A stretch of 64,000 nt of DNA, taken from Ciona savignyi. Taxonomy: Eukaryota; Chordata; Ascidiacea; Phlebobranchia; Cionidae. A program made the translations under genes and the position numbers. The notes under the pieces were generated by a model. The model made no database searches. It was not told where the DNA came from and saw only the letters and a program-made list of their open reading frames with translations. Below are positions 17,510 through 29,864 of the stretch, in pieces. Numbering within the stretch: position 1 is the first letter of the stretch; every line of letters begins with the position of its first letter. The stretch spans positions 781,333 through 845,332 of the forward strand of contig CH003145.1 of assembly GCA_000149265.1 (NCBI GenBank), read 5' to 3'.

Positions 17510-20500
17510 TTAGGAGACTTTAGAAGCAAGTTTGTCATGGATTCTAGGTTTATTCATTCGGTGTTCATTAGCACGTCGTTGTCGTTCCAACCGCCTCTGT
17601 TCACGGGCTTCTTTCAACACCTGTGAAATGATCAATTATTAGGGTTACATCTAATTATTAGTTCCGTTAGGAATGGCCACCAAAGTGTAATTTTGTTAAT
17701 TAAAGATTTATTTTTCCATCAATACAAATCCATTGGTTACCGTTTTTATTAATCATTTAGATTTTACCACCATTTAAAGAAATAACTTATACATAATAAT
17801 TTGAACCTTAGCCTCATCGATGTTAAAACCATCTTCTTCCGCCCAACCATTGGTGTCCTCCACCCATTCATCAAGTTCACTCTGTGTACAGTTCCATTTA
17901 GACTAGGTTGCTCTCATTATTCGAGGGATGGAAAAATGCAGATTATAAAATAACCATTCGCTATAATATCATGATCATCATTGTTTTACTGCAGTAATAG
18001 AAAATATAATTATATAATTAAGTTAATATTGCTTTAATTTTTGTTGTAATCCTGTAATGCTAGTTTTTTAACATTCATCTTTTTGCCAATTTTTTATTGT
18101 TTTTTTTTCAGAATAAAACAATGTCTAATACCTTAAATGCAAAATCTAATCTAATTTTATTACAATCTATTTAAATAATAAATACTTGAAATATTTAGTA
18201 AATCTGTCATTACAAAAAAAATAGAAATTTTTATTTCATTTTATCAAAATTTAGCATATAAATTTTAACAAATTTATATTTTTACTTTTTAATAACATCA
18301 CCACATGAGTGATTGATGAAAAGTAAATACAAAATATTTTATAAACTCCTGTAGTCGTTTAAAATTTTTGTTTTTAATGCCATCATCTGCACATGACATT
18401 ACATACTGTATTTTATCGGGTAAAAGGGACAATGTAGATACAAACATTAAAATCCTCTGATAATACTGAAACCTATATAACTTAGAACAAAACTCCCTCA
18501 ACTTGCAAGGGTGCACGAAATATGTCCAGTCAAAGACATATTACTCGCCCGAGTCATGGTATGCTGATTCTTCCACAGTGTACAGGCAGGAGCTGTTAAA
18601 AGCTGGGTTTGTCATCTGCGATGTGGCTGCTGGCAGTCTGTGACTAGAAGTTCTACATGCTGGTAGGTCAGGAATGTCTGGTCTGAGCTGACATCCGCTG
18701 CCTTAAAGGTGCGATGGCAGACTCTCTGCTGTTTGGGTCATTCCCTCCAATAAAGGGCAACAGCCTGATGTTGCTAATCGTACCAAGGTCACCTACCCGG
18801 ATGCAGCATTGCTGACTGTCTTGGGAAAGGTTATCTGTGGATTACCACCAAGACCAAGTAAAAGTACTGACTACATTCAACGGACCATGAAGATCATCAG
18901 CCTAATCGGGTCTTTTTAGTCTTCACTATCTGGTTTTCTGACTAGTGGGTGAGTACCCGGAGCGGTTAATCAGGCTTCCCTGTGTACATGGCAGGTCTTT
19001 TCAACTTGAAAACCACTTGGAGCTTCCACAACACTAACATGTGATATAGTCTCCCAAAAAGATAATCAAGGGTATTGCCCTTTGCCAGATTAACTTTCAA
19101 AAAATGATAGGTTGGGTTTTAACAATGTGCCAAACACAACTTTCTTTCATACAGGAAACATACTCTAAACGAGAAAAAGTGGCCTTGTTCTATAGAATGG
19201 TTGCTGCTTTTCTGATCCTACTTTGAGCCACGTGCTTCTATCCTGACTGCAAAGAATCTGTTGTCATTGCCTGTCCTACAATTTATAGAAAGAGACACCT
19301 GCACCAACCAATATGCCAAAGGCGTTTTATTTTACAGAACATACCCTTCATAATATGGTAATCAAATTGAAAATGGCTGATTTTTATAACCAACATGCTC
19401 TAACAGTATTCTTGAAAAAAAAGCAGCTTCCCGCGATGCCAATTTTACTTCCATGATTAGAACTCTGAAGCATCATGTTAGTGAATGAATCATCTGGTAG
19501 ATAAGCAGTATACTAAAACAACAAACAGCCACTGCAGAATTGCATGGCTGCACAGGGAAAAAAACTGTTGGAAAAAGTTTCCACAAAAGAAAATCCTGTT
19601 CCAATTGCTACGTAACCTAGTAGACAATTTAATGTGCCAATTCATTCGTCAAGAGGCTGCTCTTGTGTTGTTAGTATACGCTGATGAATGAGCATCATCA
19701 TATCTGAACCTGACCCATCAACAAATGGGGTAATTACACAGTCAACATTCAATTGTTTGGAGAAATGGTAAAAAATAATCTCCTATTTTCCCCTGCAAAG
19801 AAATTTTAAGAAAAATAAGCAAGCTGATGAGCTAGTACTTAATGCTTACAGCACAGCTAATATTGCCCAGAACTGCCCTCTGTATTCTGGTCTGCTCCGT
19901 CAAGTTTTGCTAAAGAAAAATATATTACCTAGTCTTCCAACATGCAAAGAAGTATCTTGTACCAGGCCTATCTTTGTCCATGAAATCTGAAACTGCTGGA
20001 TTCTGTTCCTTAGATTATCTCATCTAAACACTAATCTACCCATATGCATACAGCATGCTTAACAAGTCCTTTCTGCCAAAAAATGAGACTCCTCTCTTCA
20101 TGTTGTTCACTGTCCAGTATTTGCTGTGTCCAGAGAAGGAAATTTTGTTGTCTTTAAATCTGATTATCTCTCATCTATCTCAGCATCTAGTTTCACTGTA
20201 TCCTTGTTTTCTTGTCTTGTCGTTACAAACAATACAATTCTAATAGTTGATGCAAATAAGACCAAAAAGTTATATAGAATGGAAGTTGCGATCCAAACGA
20301 TTCAGGATATACAAAATTAAACATCCGGTTTTAAACCTCTGTGTCTAATGACTCTAACGTTTATTAAAAAAGAAAATATATCCAGTAAATAAAATCATCA
20401 TATTTGAAGATTGTTGGGTGACCTTGGATCAATTTTGAAGGATTCTTTTTGGTTCTTCAATAGCCTAAGACTTACATGCATAAATAAAGGGCTGCTAAAC

Positions 20501-23500
20501 TATTTGTAAAAAATATTCATCTTTCAGTAGATCTGCATTACCTCAAAAGATTAGATATTGCTTCTTTATTACTCTCATATTTGACATGCTGCTTTGAAAG
20601 AAACCTGGATATCATATCACTTATTGTCGCTTATTGATGTTAAGCTGTTATATTTGAATTTATTGATACAAGGTAACCTGTGTTTTGTGATCTTCTACTG
20701 CTAAACTTCTCGAGTGAAAATCATAGCAATAATAAACTTGATAGAAGGCTTTAATCATGCAACCCTCCATTTTGTCAATCAATACAATATGCATTAAACA
20801 ACATGAATGTGAAACTCACGGATGTAACAAAATCTAAATCTTCATTCATTTGAAGTCGATTGGATTGAGACGAAGGGTTTTCTCTCTGTTTAATCAGCAC
20901 CTGACAAAATGTAAGCTTTTAAATAAAGAACATTTTTTACATTACAAATGTTACATTTACAATTTATTTGCTTAATCAGTACGGGTATATACAAACTATT
21001 TCATGCACATTAGACAACATTACACATTATTTCTTCTTACTACACTGCAAGCCCAAACAGCTAAATGAACTTATTTAGTGGTATACATATTTGTATATAC
21101 ACACATATATATTTATATATATAGACCACATAATGCAAATACACTGTATTATTGATAATATATATTACAATTTTTGGAAATGTTTGGTACTTTTCTTCCA
21201 CAAGAACACCTAAAAATATAACATGAGAGATTCGTTAAAGTGGATAGGTTACTTAAGACAGCAGTTGTTACAGGTACTTTGGCTACAGTACCAGTTCTGA
21301 TATTTAGTTAATATATATTATACATATTCCACCCATTTTCATCTAAAATTTTATAAAATATACAATATTTACTCTTTTCATTTTTACAGTAGGTTCCATG
21401 TCAGCAAAATAATTCATATCTTCCATTTCCTTATGAATACTGGCTTCTGTATAAAAAATATTGGTTAAAAGATAGATATTTATGCACCCTTGGCTTGCAA
21501 ACTTGAAAAAATTAAAAATCACACATTAAATTTATAACTGTATCCATAGGCGGCTGATATTTAAAAATTGAGGGTAGGCTCAACATTTGTTTAGTATATG
21601 AAATGGTTGCGTTTCTTTCGGTAATTAAATCACATTTGTTCCGTGAAACGCTGCATGCTTTGCGGATTTCGCAAGACATTATGAAACTATTATTTTTAAT
21701 ACATATGAATTGTTGCTTTAATGTTGATAATATTTTCAACATAAAAGACGTATTTACGCGTTTTCCAGTAGTATTTATTAGTTCACGGGCAGGGCTTCTA
21801 CATTAAGCTTGTAGAGAACTTGTTTTGTCGGACAAATTTGGTACAGTTACACTCGTCCCATAAAAATGGAAGCTTTGTATATAAATAATATAGCATTACA
21901 ACAATTACACATGTTGCTGTTGCGTCGCACACACCTGCATGTCGTATGATGATTGAGGGACCAGAACGGGCGCCGGATAACTGGTTATAAGTTCAATTCT
22001 AGTTAAATAGGATTGACATTATACCGTGTATTTGCAGTGCAGAAAATTTAAAAATGCAGAAAAATCAACGTCAATATTAGAATATGGCCCTTGACCTATC
22101 CCAGCCAAGGGTAAACACTAGTTATCCTATCGTAAGATTAAATTGTGAACTCCACTGATTGATAATAGTCCATTAACCAAGATATCACACCCACTTTCTA
22201 CTTGAAGTGAAATAACAACTACCGTATATATTCGGTGCGATCAATCCGCTCGACATATGTGTAAATCGCCACCAAGTGGAAACAAAATTGAGGTTTTCGG
22301 CTATTGCAATTATCATATTGAAAATCGTATGTTCTACGCTTGCGTACATGCACTTATTATCACTCACAGGTATCGATAAACATATATTGATTTTGTTGAT
22401 AAAGCTTCTGTGTTTTTGCTGTAATTCAGGTCACCAGACCAGTTAATGTTACTAAACTAAACAAACATTCAGTTAAGCGATGAATCTCTATCTTGGGCAT
22501 TGCATTTTTTTGGCGATTTACTAATTCTGCTTGGTGATGTACAAGTTCACTACAATTCAGCGTGGAAGGTATTATTAATGTGCCTGGAGATTAAACTGGC
22601 TGTTTTCAACAGTGGTCAACCTTCACATTTAAATGTTGACAGCATCGGCAGACAGCGGGGTCACATCGGTCTGTGTGCAGGCGCAACATTGCTTCATAGC
22701 TAATCTTGCAATTGAAAATCTTTAGATCTTGATTAAATAAAATACAAGTAAGCTTCCCTTCCATAACAGCCACATTACTATTTTTACCTCTTGTTTAAAC
22801 TTAATCGGACTCGGTTTTGTCGAGTGCAGACTTTCACTTATTTGAAACATTATTAGTCAATTTACCTATAAATGTGCTAATAATAATACTTCCAGCATCA
22901 TTTTAATAGTCTATGATTGGGTTGTCTGCAAGATCGGTAAGCAGTTTCGGTGGTGTGGCTGATATCCTCAGAAGTGCTCGCAAAAAAACGATGAAACTTT
23001 TCCAAATTTGACTTATTTTTTTGGGTAAATTCTTAGGGTAGCAATAGGGATACCCAGGTTAGGTGCCTATGACTGTATTAACATATATACTTTAAAACAC
23101 GACCATGGTGACTCATGTCCTTTTGTGCCAAAGGCAAAAATGATTGCAGTTGTACATGTAATACTGCTATTATTTTAATTTTGCATTTTTGCCATTTAAT
23201 TTGTTTCTATATATTGTGTAGATGTATTTTAAAAAATAGCAATGGCATAAAGACTATTAATACCTAATAAATAAATACAAAGCTTTACAAACTTGCATTA
23301 TAGCAAACAATTAGTACAGTATTAAAATAATTAGCTGTTCTTGAAAAAATGTTGAATCTGATAACACTGTGATACTATAATAATATAAATTTAACCTGGT
23401 TGGTTCTTTTCCGCGTTATCATTATCACCAAAGTCATTGACATTCCAGCTGTTCCAGTCCTGCAGTTCGGATGAATTTCCATAATTTTGACAATTATTTC

Positions 23501-24971
23501 CTTGAATATTGTGAGTCTGTTGGTTTTCGTTTGGATGTTGCAAGATGATGATAGAAGTCGGATCGCTTTCGTCCAACACTTTTTTACGACGAGCAATACT
23601 GAAAAAAGAAAATGCTAGAATGATATATGCAGTGAATAGGTTAGGATGTTATCTTTTATCCTTATAAATGAGAAAACACAAGGGTCGTTAACATGTCAGA
23701 TTACCTTGCGCACAATGTCGACTTAATGGTGCTATTGTAGCACATCATACATGATTCAGACGCATCTTTAATTTTGTAGAACCCATTAATCTACTGGGTT
23801 TAGGCAATGTCCGCTAATTGCCTTGCCCAAGGGCATAACCGACTAGTTAGCGACCAGTTTGAACCTGCAACCCTTTGACTGCAAGGTATCACGGACCCAC
23901 CATACTAATCAGTGTTTTTAGGAATTTGCAAACTGTTGTGTTTAGTATAGAACTAAACAATCGAAGATGGTAGTTTTAACCATGATGTGTTAGGTTTTAA
24001 ACTTTATTTTAACTTGAAAAAATGTCATATTTTCAGCTGTTCCCAGACAAAGTTTGGAAAAAAATATTGACATTATACTAAATTAATAAAATAGCGATGT
24101 TACAATATTAAAGGGTAATGAACACCTAACTGCTGGTCAATCATGTGAACCTTTTGCATTTTTGGTAGCCGTAACTAAATAGCCTATACTTGTGTCAAAC
24201 ACTACCATGAGAAATGGGAAACTGTACACCAGCGGTTCCCAAACTTTTTTGTTGGCGGCGCCTTTTGTAAACTTATTAAACCTTGCGACTCCCTTATAAA
24301 GCCAATTTTTTTAAACTGCAAGTATTGTATATCCAGACTAGTACGCACTTTGATAACCATTTAAATTCTTCAAAACTATTCACTGAAGTGACGAACAGTC
24401 AATTAATGCAAAGCAGTTAGTTTTTTGACAAACCATTATTCATAAAACAATGCAACGTTAGTCAGCAAATAGTGGCAGTTAACACCGAACAATGGATTTT
24501 TAACAAGTAAAACGAATACTGTATGCCACTGTATGAGGTTGCACACAAGGCTCATACGTCTCAAAGTAACACATGTACTGTATTTTTTCGTGAGAAAACA
24601 ATATAATAAATGCAGCAACTTCCGCATGCCTTCGCGACGCCTCTGTAAGTCTCGCGGCTCCCCAGGGCGCCCAGTTTGGGAACCGCTGCTGTACACTAAC
24701 AGTAGAAAAATTAAGTCGCCCAAACGTAACACTATTTCTTAATGTTATTCTTGCCCTCTTTCTGAGAGGTTGAATCCTTGGACTTGGGCAACCCACACAC
24801 GGATTTTGGTTTCAGTATTGTTTTTTTGTTAAAATTAAAAAGTTGGTTAGCTGACTTTAAAATACCAATTTATATCAAAGTTACTTACCACGCTATATTT
24901 TTGAAACACGTTCCTACTGCATGAAAAACGTTTTTAAGGAAAAGGTACAATCGAAGACAAAAATTGTTCAT
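17510..24971 (-). CDS. EBAG9: EBAG9 / RCAS1, Golgi-associated type III membrane protein
   Basis: Six minus-strand exons in matched phases: 24971-24889 (ATG), 23598-23396, 21446-21373, 20900-20820, 17881-17807 and 17510-17620 with the stop, predicting 208 residues (human 213). The first exon encodes a hydrophobic, cysteine-containing anchor (LRLYLFLKNVF...), like the N-terminal membrane segment of EBAG9. Exon 2 carries LQDWNSWNVNDFGDN, the counterpart of the EWTSWDED segment. Exon 3 has NYFADMEPTVKMKR, and exon 4 begins VLIKQREN. Exon 5 has SELDEWVEDTNGWAEE, very close to the family's DTWQENTNAWEEE. The last exon is a basic coiled-coil tail ending in KLASKVS, like the KIGVKLS end of the vertebrate protein. 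In vertebrates EBAG9 is a Golgi protein that modulates vesicle trafficking and secretion; that role here is by homology. Convergent with STK33. Confidence 0.9.
17882..20819. other. EBAG9 intron 4, content not recognised
   Basis: A 2.9-kb intron. From about 18520 to 20340 the sequence is less AT-rich than its surroundings and has several short open stretches on the plus strand (19485-19691, 20126-20320) interrupted by stops. It could be a decayed mobile element or a retrocopy. No family could be named by reading. Confidence 0.35.
23636..23922 (-). mobile_element. Diverged SINE in EBAG9 intron 1
   Basis: Read tail to head: TAGGTTAGGATGTTATCTTT, AATGAGAAAACACAAGGG, CATTAATCTACTGGGTTTAG, TTGCCCAAGGGCATAACCGA, GCAACCCTTTGACTGCAAGG. 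Numerous substitutions suggest an old insertion. It lies 38 bp beyond the acceptor end of EBAG9 exon 2. Confidence 0.6.
24230..24688. mobile_element. hAT-type MITE with perfect 8-bp target duplication
   Basis: Terminal inverted repeats CAGCGGTTCCCAAACT (left) and its reverse complement AGTTTGGGAACCGCTG (right) bound a 459-bp non-coding element. It is flanked on both sides by CTGTACAC (24222-24229 and 24689-24696), an identical 8-bp target-site duplication. CAG ends plus 8-bp duplications are the hAT signature. It lies in EBAG9 intron 1. Confidence 0.88.
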
Positions 24972-25214
24972 TTTATCTCAGATTGATTTATATCAATATC
25001 TATATGTAATACAAATTGTATTAAAAAAATCCCCTTTATTAAGAATGTTCAAATAATATCTATGACTATGAATATATAGGATCCGCATCGTCGCTTGTAG
25101 CGGTACTGTCATATGTGTTTTATCCCCTAGCAGATGGCAAATCCAGTCCTGCTACAAGCCACGATCTGTCCCATTTTCATACCGCTATAAGCGATAAAAA
25201 ATTGGCGGATCGGT

Positions 25215-25477
25215 AAGGATATTTGTGTTTATTCCCGTGAATAAGAAAACGCAAGGGGCGTTAACACACAGGCAATCGTCAGATCACCTCGCGCCCACCG
25301 TCGAGTTATCGGAGCTATTGCAGTGTGTTGTGTGTGATTCACACGTTTCTTTAATTTGGTAGAATCCATTAATTTGATGCTCACAGCTAACTAGTTGGCG
25401 ACCAGTTTTGAGCCTAAACCATTCGACTGAGAGGCGACGCAATATAATAACTAACCAAGCTATTCGGTCGGACAATA
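25215..25477 (-). mobile_element. SINE, minus orientation, core deleted
   Basis: Tail and middle are clear (CCCGTGAATAAGAAAACGCA, CGAGTTATCGGAGCTATTGC, AATTTGGTAGAATCCATTAA), but the copy then jumps to the head region (ACTAGTTGGCGACCAGTTTT, TCGGTCGGAC). The TGTCCTTGGGCAAGG core is missing. Confidence 0.65.
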
Positions 25478-26063
25478 TTAATCATTATGCACTGGTTGCG
25501 CTTTACTGCACACTCTTCTTTGGCGCTTACAGTATTTAATTATATCCCTATTTTAATGACGTGTATTAATTACTGTTCGTTTTGCCGTCTTTTCCTATTT
25601 CTGTGCCTTGATTTGATTCGTTTGCCATTTTGGGAAATGTTTTAAATAAAGGGAAAAATTTTTAAATAAAGGTTTGCGTCTCGCCTCCAGTAGTGTGATT
25701 ACCAGTACTAAAGCTGAGGGTGAACATAATTTACTGTCAAAAGTTGTGTACAGTTCCCAGAAGCAGTAGTTATACTAATTTATGTGACCTCGTCTCACCT
25801 ATGGACACTGGACATGCAGTTGATCGACCAGTTTCAGACGATCGTTAGCGGATAGAACTTTTAAACAATGTGTGGTTAAAGATGAATATCCTATCCTATC
25901 CTATCCTATCCTTGCAATTTTTTTTCTTCTAAAATACTACGAATATCGATCGTTTGAAAGCATCAAATCAGCAGTTAAACAATTCATTAGTTTTCTTTCC
26001 TGTGATAAAAACACAATTGCGGGTGAATACTTGTGTTGTCAAACTGAAACATATAAATCTAGT

Positions 26064-26287
26064 GGATAGGATAATTCATATGTTTATATATATCCATAAA
26101 TGGGAAAACTAAGGTGGTTAACACACGGTCCTTCAATTTGGTGAAACCCATAATCCGCTGGGTTTAGGCAATGTCCTTTAAATGCCGTGCCCAAGTACAT
26201 AGCCGATTATCTATAGTGACCAGTTTCGAATCTGCAACCCGTCAACTGAAAGGCATCGCACTAATCCACCCAGCTATGCGGACGGGC
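26064..26287 (-). mobile_element. SINE, minus orientation, internal deletion
   Basis: GGATAGGATAATTCATATG tail, AAATGGGAAAACTAAGGTGG, then directly CCTTCAATTTGGTGAAACCC, ATAATCCGCTGGGTTTAGGC, a diverged core, and a head ending in CTATGCGGACGGG. The segment carrying GAGCTATTGCAGTGTGTTG is deleted. A separate short run of the pentamer tail CCTAT lies at 25888-25912. Confidence 0.6.
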
Positions 26288-26504
26288 AGTAACTAACTTA
26301 TTCATGTTAGTGTTACGTATACTATATACATAAAGCATAAGACTGTAAAAGAAAGAACAAAATGCAGACAAGCAACAGAAAGTTTCCGTTTGTTATGTGT
26401 CTAATGATCGAAAAGTCCAAAACAGATAAAAACGAAGTCTTCAGATAATTTATTTGGACTGCCAAACCCCACACAAGCCTGATGATTTAAGTTCAACTGA
26501 TTAG

Positions 26505-27000
26505 CTTGGTGGGTTAGTGCGTTGCCTTTCAACCGAAAGTTTGTAGGTTTAGGACAGAACCTCCAAACAGCAATACAATTGCAAAAAACGATTTGCTTAA
26601 ATGCGCCTAACTGGGGATTTTCAACTGATATAGCGAGCACAGAACTTACCGCCAGCGCATAAACCAGCATGAATTTTCCGCTAAAAGCGACGATTTGATG
26701 AAAAATTAGCGAACCGGATGAACGTCACATCAGTACTGTTAGGTGCTACAAGGTTCAATTGGTAGAAGCTGCTTAGCGTCGAGTTGGGCTACTAATCTAC
26801 TCGAAAAGAACCTTTTTATTTTTTTAGGACGATACACGATACCACAATCTGTTTCAATGACGATTACCTTTTTTTGGCTGCAAAAGGGTGCTCACCGTTT
26901 AAAAAAGAGCAATGGCTTTCAAAAAAATGTCGTCATTAAAAGGAGGCCAATACTGAACCCATCAGAATAATGGGTTCCAATAAATTGAAGTAATGTATTA
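26505..27000 (+). mobile_element. Decayed SINE head and tail pieces
   Basis: TTAGCTTGGTGGGTTAGTGC with TTGCCTTTCAACCGAAAG (about 26500-26545) is a SINE head. ATACTGAACCCATCAGAATA followed by TGGGTTCCAATAAATTGAAG (about 26950-26995) is its middle part. The roughly 400 bp between them are unrelated, so either the copy was interrupted or these are two fragments. Confidence 0.35.
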
Positions 27001-27650
27001 ATTATAGACAACACATAATTAATTGATTGGTTAATATGGTGTTCAGTTTTAGTTTGTTGATTTATTTTTTGCACCTGTATTATAAAATGGAAAACGAATC
27101 AAATCACAACACAGGAACAGGAAAAGACGGCAAAACGAAGAGTCGTTAAAACACGTCATATAAAAAAGGATATAATTTAATAAATATAGCGGACCCGGCA
27201 GTGTTTTGGGGTTATTGTTGTTTTGGTTTTGTTTGGTATATTTGTATTTGGTTTTCCACCTGTTTTCATTTGCACTTTTATTGGTGAATACGGTGGTTTT
27301 AAGTTGCACTCCTGCAGGCGTTCCTATTCTCTCCACACGCACAGATTGTTGATTTTCGGCACTGATTGTTTTTCGAGCCCTTGCCGTATTCGGACCTATA
27401 TATGCATGTTGAATGGCAGTTCTCGTTGTACCTCTCAACGGTATTTGTATTAATTATTGCGTATTGAGTACGCCGTGTATTTTTATTGGTTATTGCGTAT
27501 CAAGTACGCCGTGTATTTTTATTTATTTTTGAGTATTGAGTTCGGTTGTGTTAGGTAACATTAAGTACCGCTGGTGAATATATACCAGTTAACCTTGCGT
27601 CGTAGTTTTATCATTGTTCTTGTCGTAGTAATCTTTTATATATGTCATGA
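27001..27650. repeat. Unclassified repeat also seen near 25545 and 3360
   Basis: CAGGAAAAGACGGCAAAACG and ACACGTCAT (27110-27165) recur in reverse near 25556-25620 (TGACGTGTATTAA, TTTTGCCGTCTTTTCCTA) and partly near 3408-3470 (CCGCGTCCGCTATATTTAAT, TGACGTGTTTTAACGAC). A 50-bp unit ending GTACGCCGTGTATTTTTAT occurs twice in tandem at about 27450-27525. No coding signal. Confidence 0.4.
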
Positions 27651-27651
27651 T

Positions 27652-27962
27652 GTCCGGCCGGTTGATCGAACGGTTAAGTGGGTCGCCTTTCAATCAAAAG
27701 GTTGCAGGTGTAAAACTGGTCGCTAGCTAGTCGGTTGTGTTCTTGGACAAGGCACTTTACGGACATTGCCTGAACCCAGCGGATTGATGGGTTCTACCAA
27801 ATTGAAGGAACGTATCTATCATATACAAATACAACACACTGCAATAGCTCCCGTAACCCGACGATGGGCGCGAGGTGATCTGACGATTGCCCGTGTGATA
27901 ACCCCCTTGGTTTTCCCATTCACGGGGATAAAGATGAATATCCTATCCTATTCTATCCTACT
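27652..27962 (+). mobile_element. SINE, plus orientation, near full length
   Basis: Head TCCGGCCGGTTGATCGAACG, AAAAGGTTGCAGG, core TTCTTGGACAAGGCACTTTA, GATTGATGGGTTCTACCAAA, ACCCGACGATGGGCGCGAGG, CCCCCTTGGTTTTCCCATTC and tail AATATCCTATCCTATTCTAT. Lies about 155 bp outside the left end of the Harbinger element. Confidence 0.82.
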
Positions 27963-28301
27963 GTACAGAACTGCCCTTCGCCTCCTGCTTCGCTTCTTCT
28001 TAACACAATCGGCAAGCGTCAAAAAAATGCGAGGAATTTAAACCCACCACATATATATAAAATAAAACTTTACATAAAAAACTTTATAGACAAAAAAATC
28101 ATTGAATTATTAACTAAAGGCTGGTTTACACGATGCGTGGCAAAACGAGACGCAGACAAACGCGGTGAAGCGAATTATTCTGTACTGTTTACACGTACGC
28201 GCAGCGATGCGTATCGCCATGACAACAACCGAAAACTATTTCGTTCGGTATTTGTTTCTTTCACAACAATTTTATTTGAAGCATTTTTTTCTGAATTTAA
28301 A

Positions 28302-29722
28302 ATGCCGATTACAAGCATGCGATCGCGCAGTACAAATGTAAAAATTATTCAACATCACGCAGCAGCACTTTTGCTGTTACGGCAGCAAAAAAAGAAAAGA
28401 AAAAATCGTACTGTTTGGGTTCATCCAATTTTACAAAAAAGAAAAGAGCTGGGTAGGCGTAGGCCTTTGCTTTAACACTATTGTGTCCCAACTTGTGTTA
28501 CAAAAAATAACCGTGTGCATCTTATCACCAGGCGAGTTTCATCGCCTCATAAAAGAGCTACGGTTGGGACGGGAGAGTTCTTTCACCATATATTTTAGGA
28601 TGAACCCTGACACTTTTGACCAGCTGGTCAACTATATATCGCCACTAATTCAAAAACAGGCTACAGTAATGCGAGAGCCTATATGCCCTGCTGAGCACCT
28701 TGCTATTACTTTGAGGTAAATAAACAAGCTTGGTGCCAAAATGAATAATCTTATAGGCGTAGTCCTACATATTCACTTTTGCAGATTTCTGGTAACTGGT
28801 GACAGTTACCAAACTATTGCCTTTTCCTACCGGACCAGTAAATCCACGGTGTCCAAAATAGTCCCGGAAGTATGTGCATCAATATGGACAGCTTTGCAGC
28901 CAGTATACCTCAAGCCTCCAACACAGGATCAATGGAAAAAAATAAGTGATGAATTTTTCAGGCTGTGGAACTTTCCAAACCTTATTGGGAGCATGGACGG
29001 CAAGCATATTTTGATGCAAGCTCCAGCAAATACAGGATCACTGTACTTTAATTATAAAAAGCAGTTTAGTATGGTCCTGTTTGCAGTATGTGATGCAAAT
29101 TAAGTTTACAGTTGTAGATATTGGGAGCTATGGATCCCAATGTGACGGTAACATTTTTAGAAATTCTAATTTTGCCAAACAGCTGAGGGAGCAGGTAAAC
29201 TTGCCCGATGATTCCTGTCTACCAGGAACAAACGTGGCATTACCCCATGTGTTTGTGGGAGATGAAGCGTTCCCTTTACAGGTAAATTTAATGCGTCCCT
29301 ATCCCGGAAGACACCTTGACCCTTTGAAACGGGTTTTTAACTATAGATTAAGCCGTGCTCGCCGGGTTATTGAAAATGCATTTGGCATTATGTCCTCAAG
29401 GTTTCGAGTTTTTCGACGGCCAATATCTGTAGCACCTGCTAGGTGCGACAGCATTGTTAAATGCTGCACAGTTTTGCACAACTTTTTATGCAGCAAATCA
29501 GCATATTGTGAGGACAACGCCTTTGATTACGAGGATCGCAATGGTCAACTGCACCAGGGTACTTGGCGTAACGAAGAAGCCGCTCGTGCATTTGATCGAT
29601 GCGTGCAACTTGGGCGTGGTCACTCGCAACATGCTGCATTTGTGCGAGACACTTTTTCGAATTATTTTTCAAGTAAAGTTGGAATGGTACCCTGGCAAAA
29701 TAGAGTGGTGTTAGGGCATTAA
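28302..29722 (+). pseudogene. PIF/Harbinger transposase (HARBI1-like), frameshifted
   Basis: DDE nuclease that would cut and join the transposon ends. Exons 28302-28452, 28532-28715 and 28785 onward join in phase across two short introns (79 and 69 bp). The start ATG at 28302 follows an upstream in-frame stretch and precedes a basic segment (QQKKKRKN). Family features: GEFHRLIKELRLG, then YFRMNPDTFDQLV, a helix-turn-helix-like block SYQTIAFSYRTSKSTVSKIV, and the acidic triad in GSMDGKH (about 28993), VGDEAFPL (about 29258) and RVIENAFG (about 29368). At about 29101 the frame breaks: the reading continues into a stop at 29101-29103, and the rest of the domain, including the second and third catalytic residues, is in another frame from about 29104. 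The shift is consistent with a 2-base loss. Either the copy is dead or the assembly is wrong there. Confidence 0.85.
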
Positions 29723-29864
29723 TTGGAAGCCTACATGTTAGAATTTGTACCACACTATTTTTTTGTTATTTTTTAGAACCTGTACTAAATTTAAACGGTA
29801 AAAAAATAAAACATTTCAATTGTTTATTTGTATATTTATTTCTTATTAATAATCGTTACTGGTT

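Noticed and set aside
29457..29753. Minus-strand open frame of 98 codons in the Harbinger element
   Set aside because: It is antisense to the conserved transposase domain and has no independent support.
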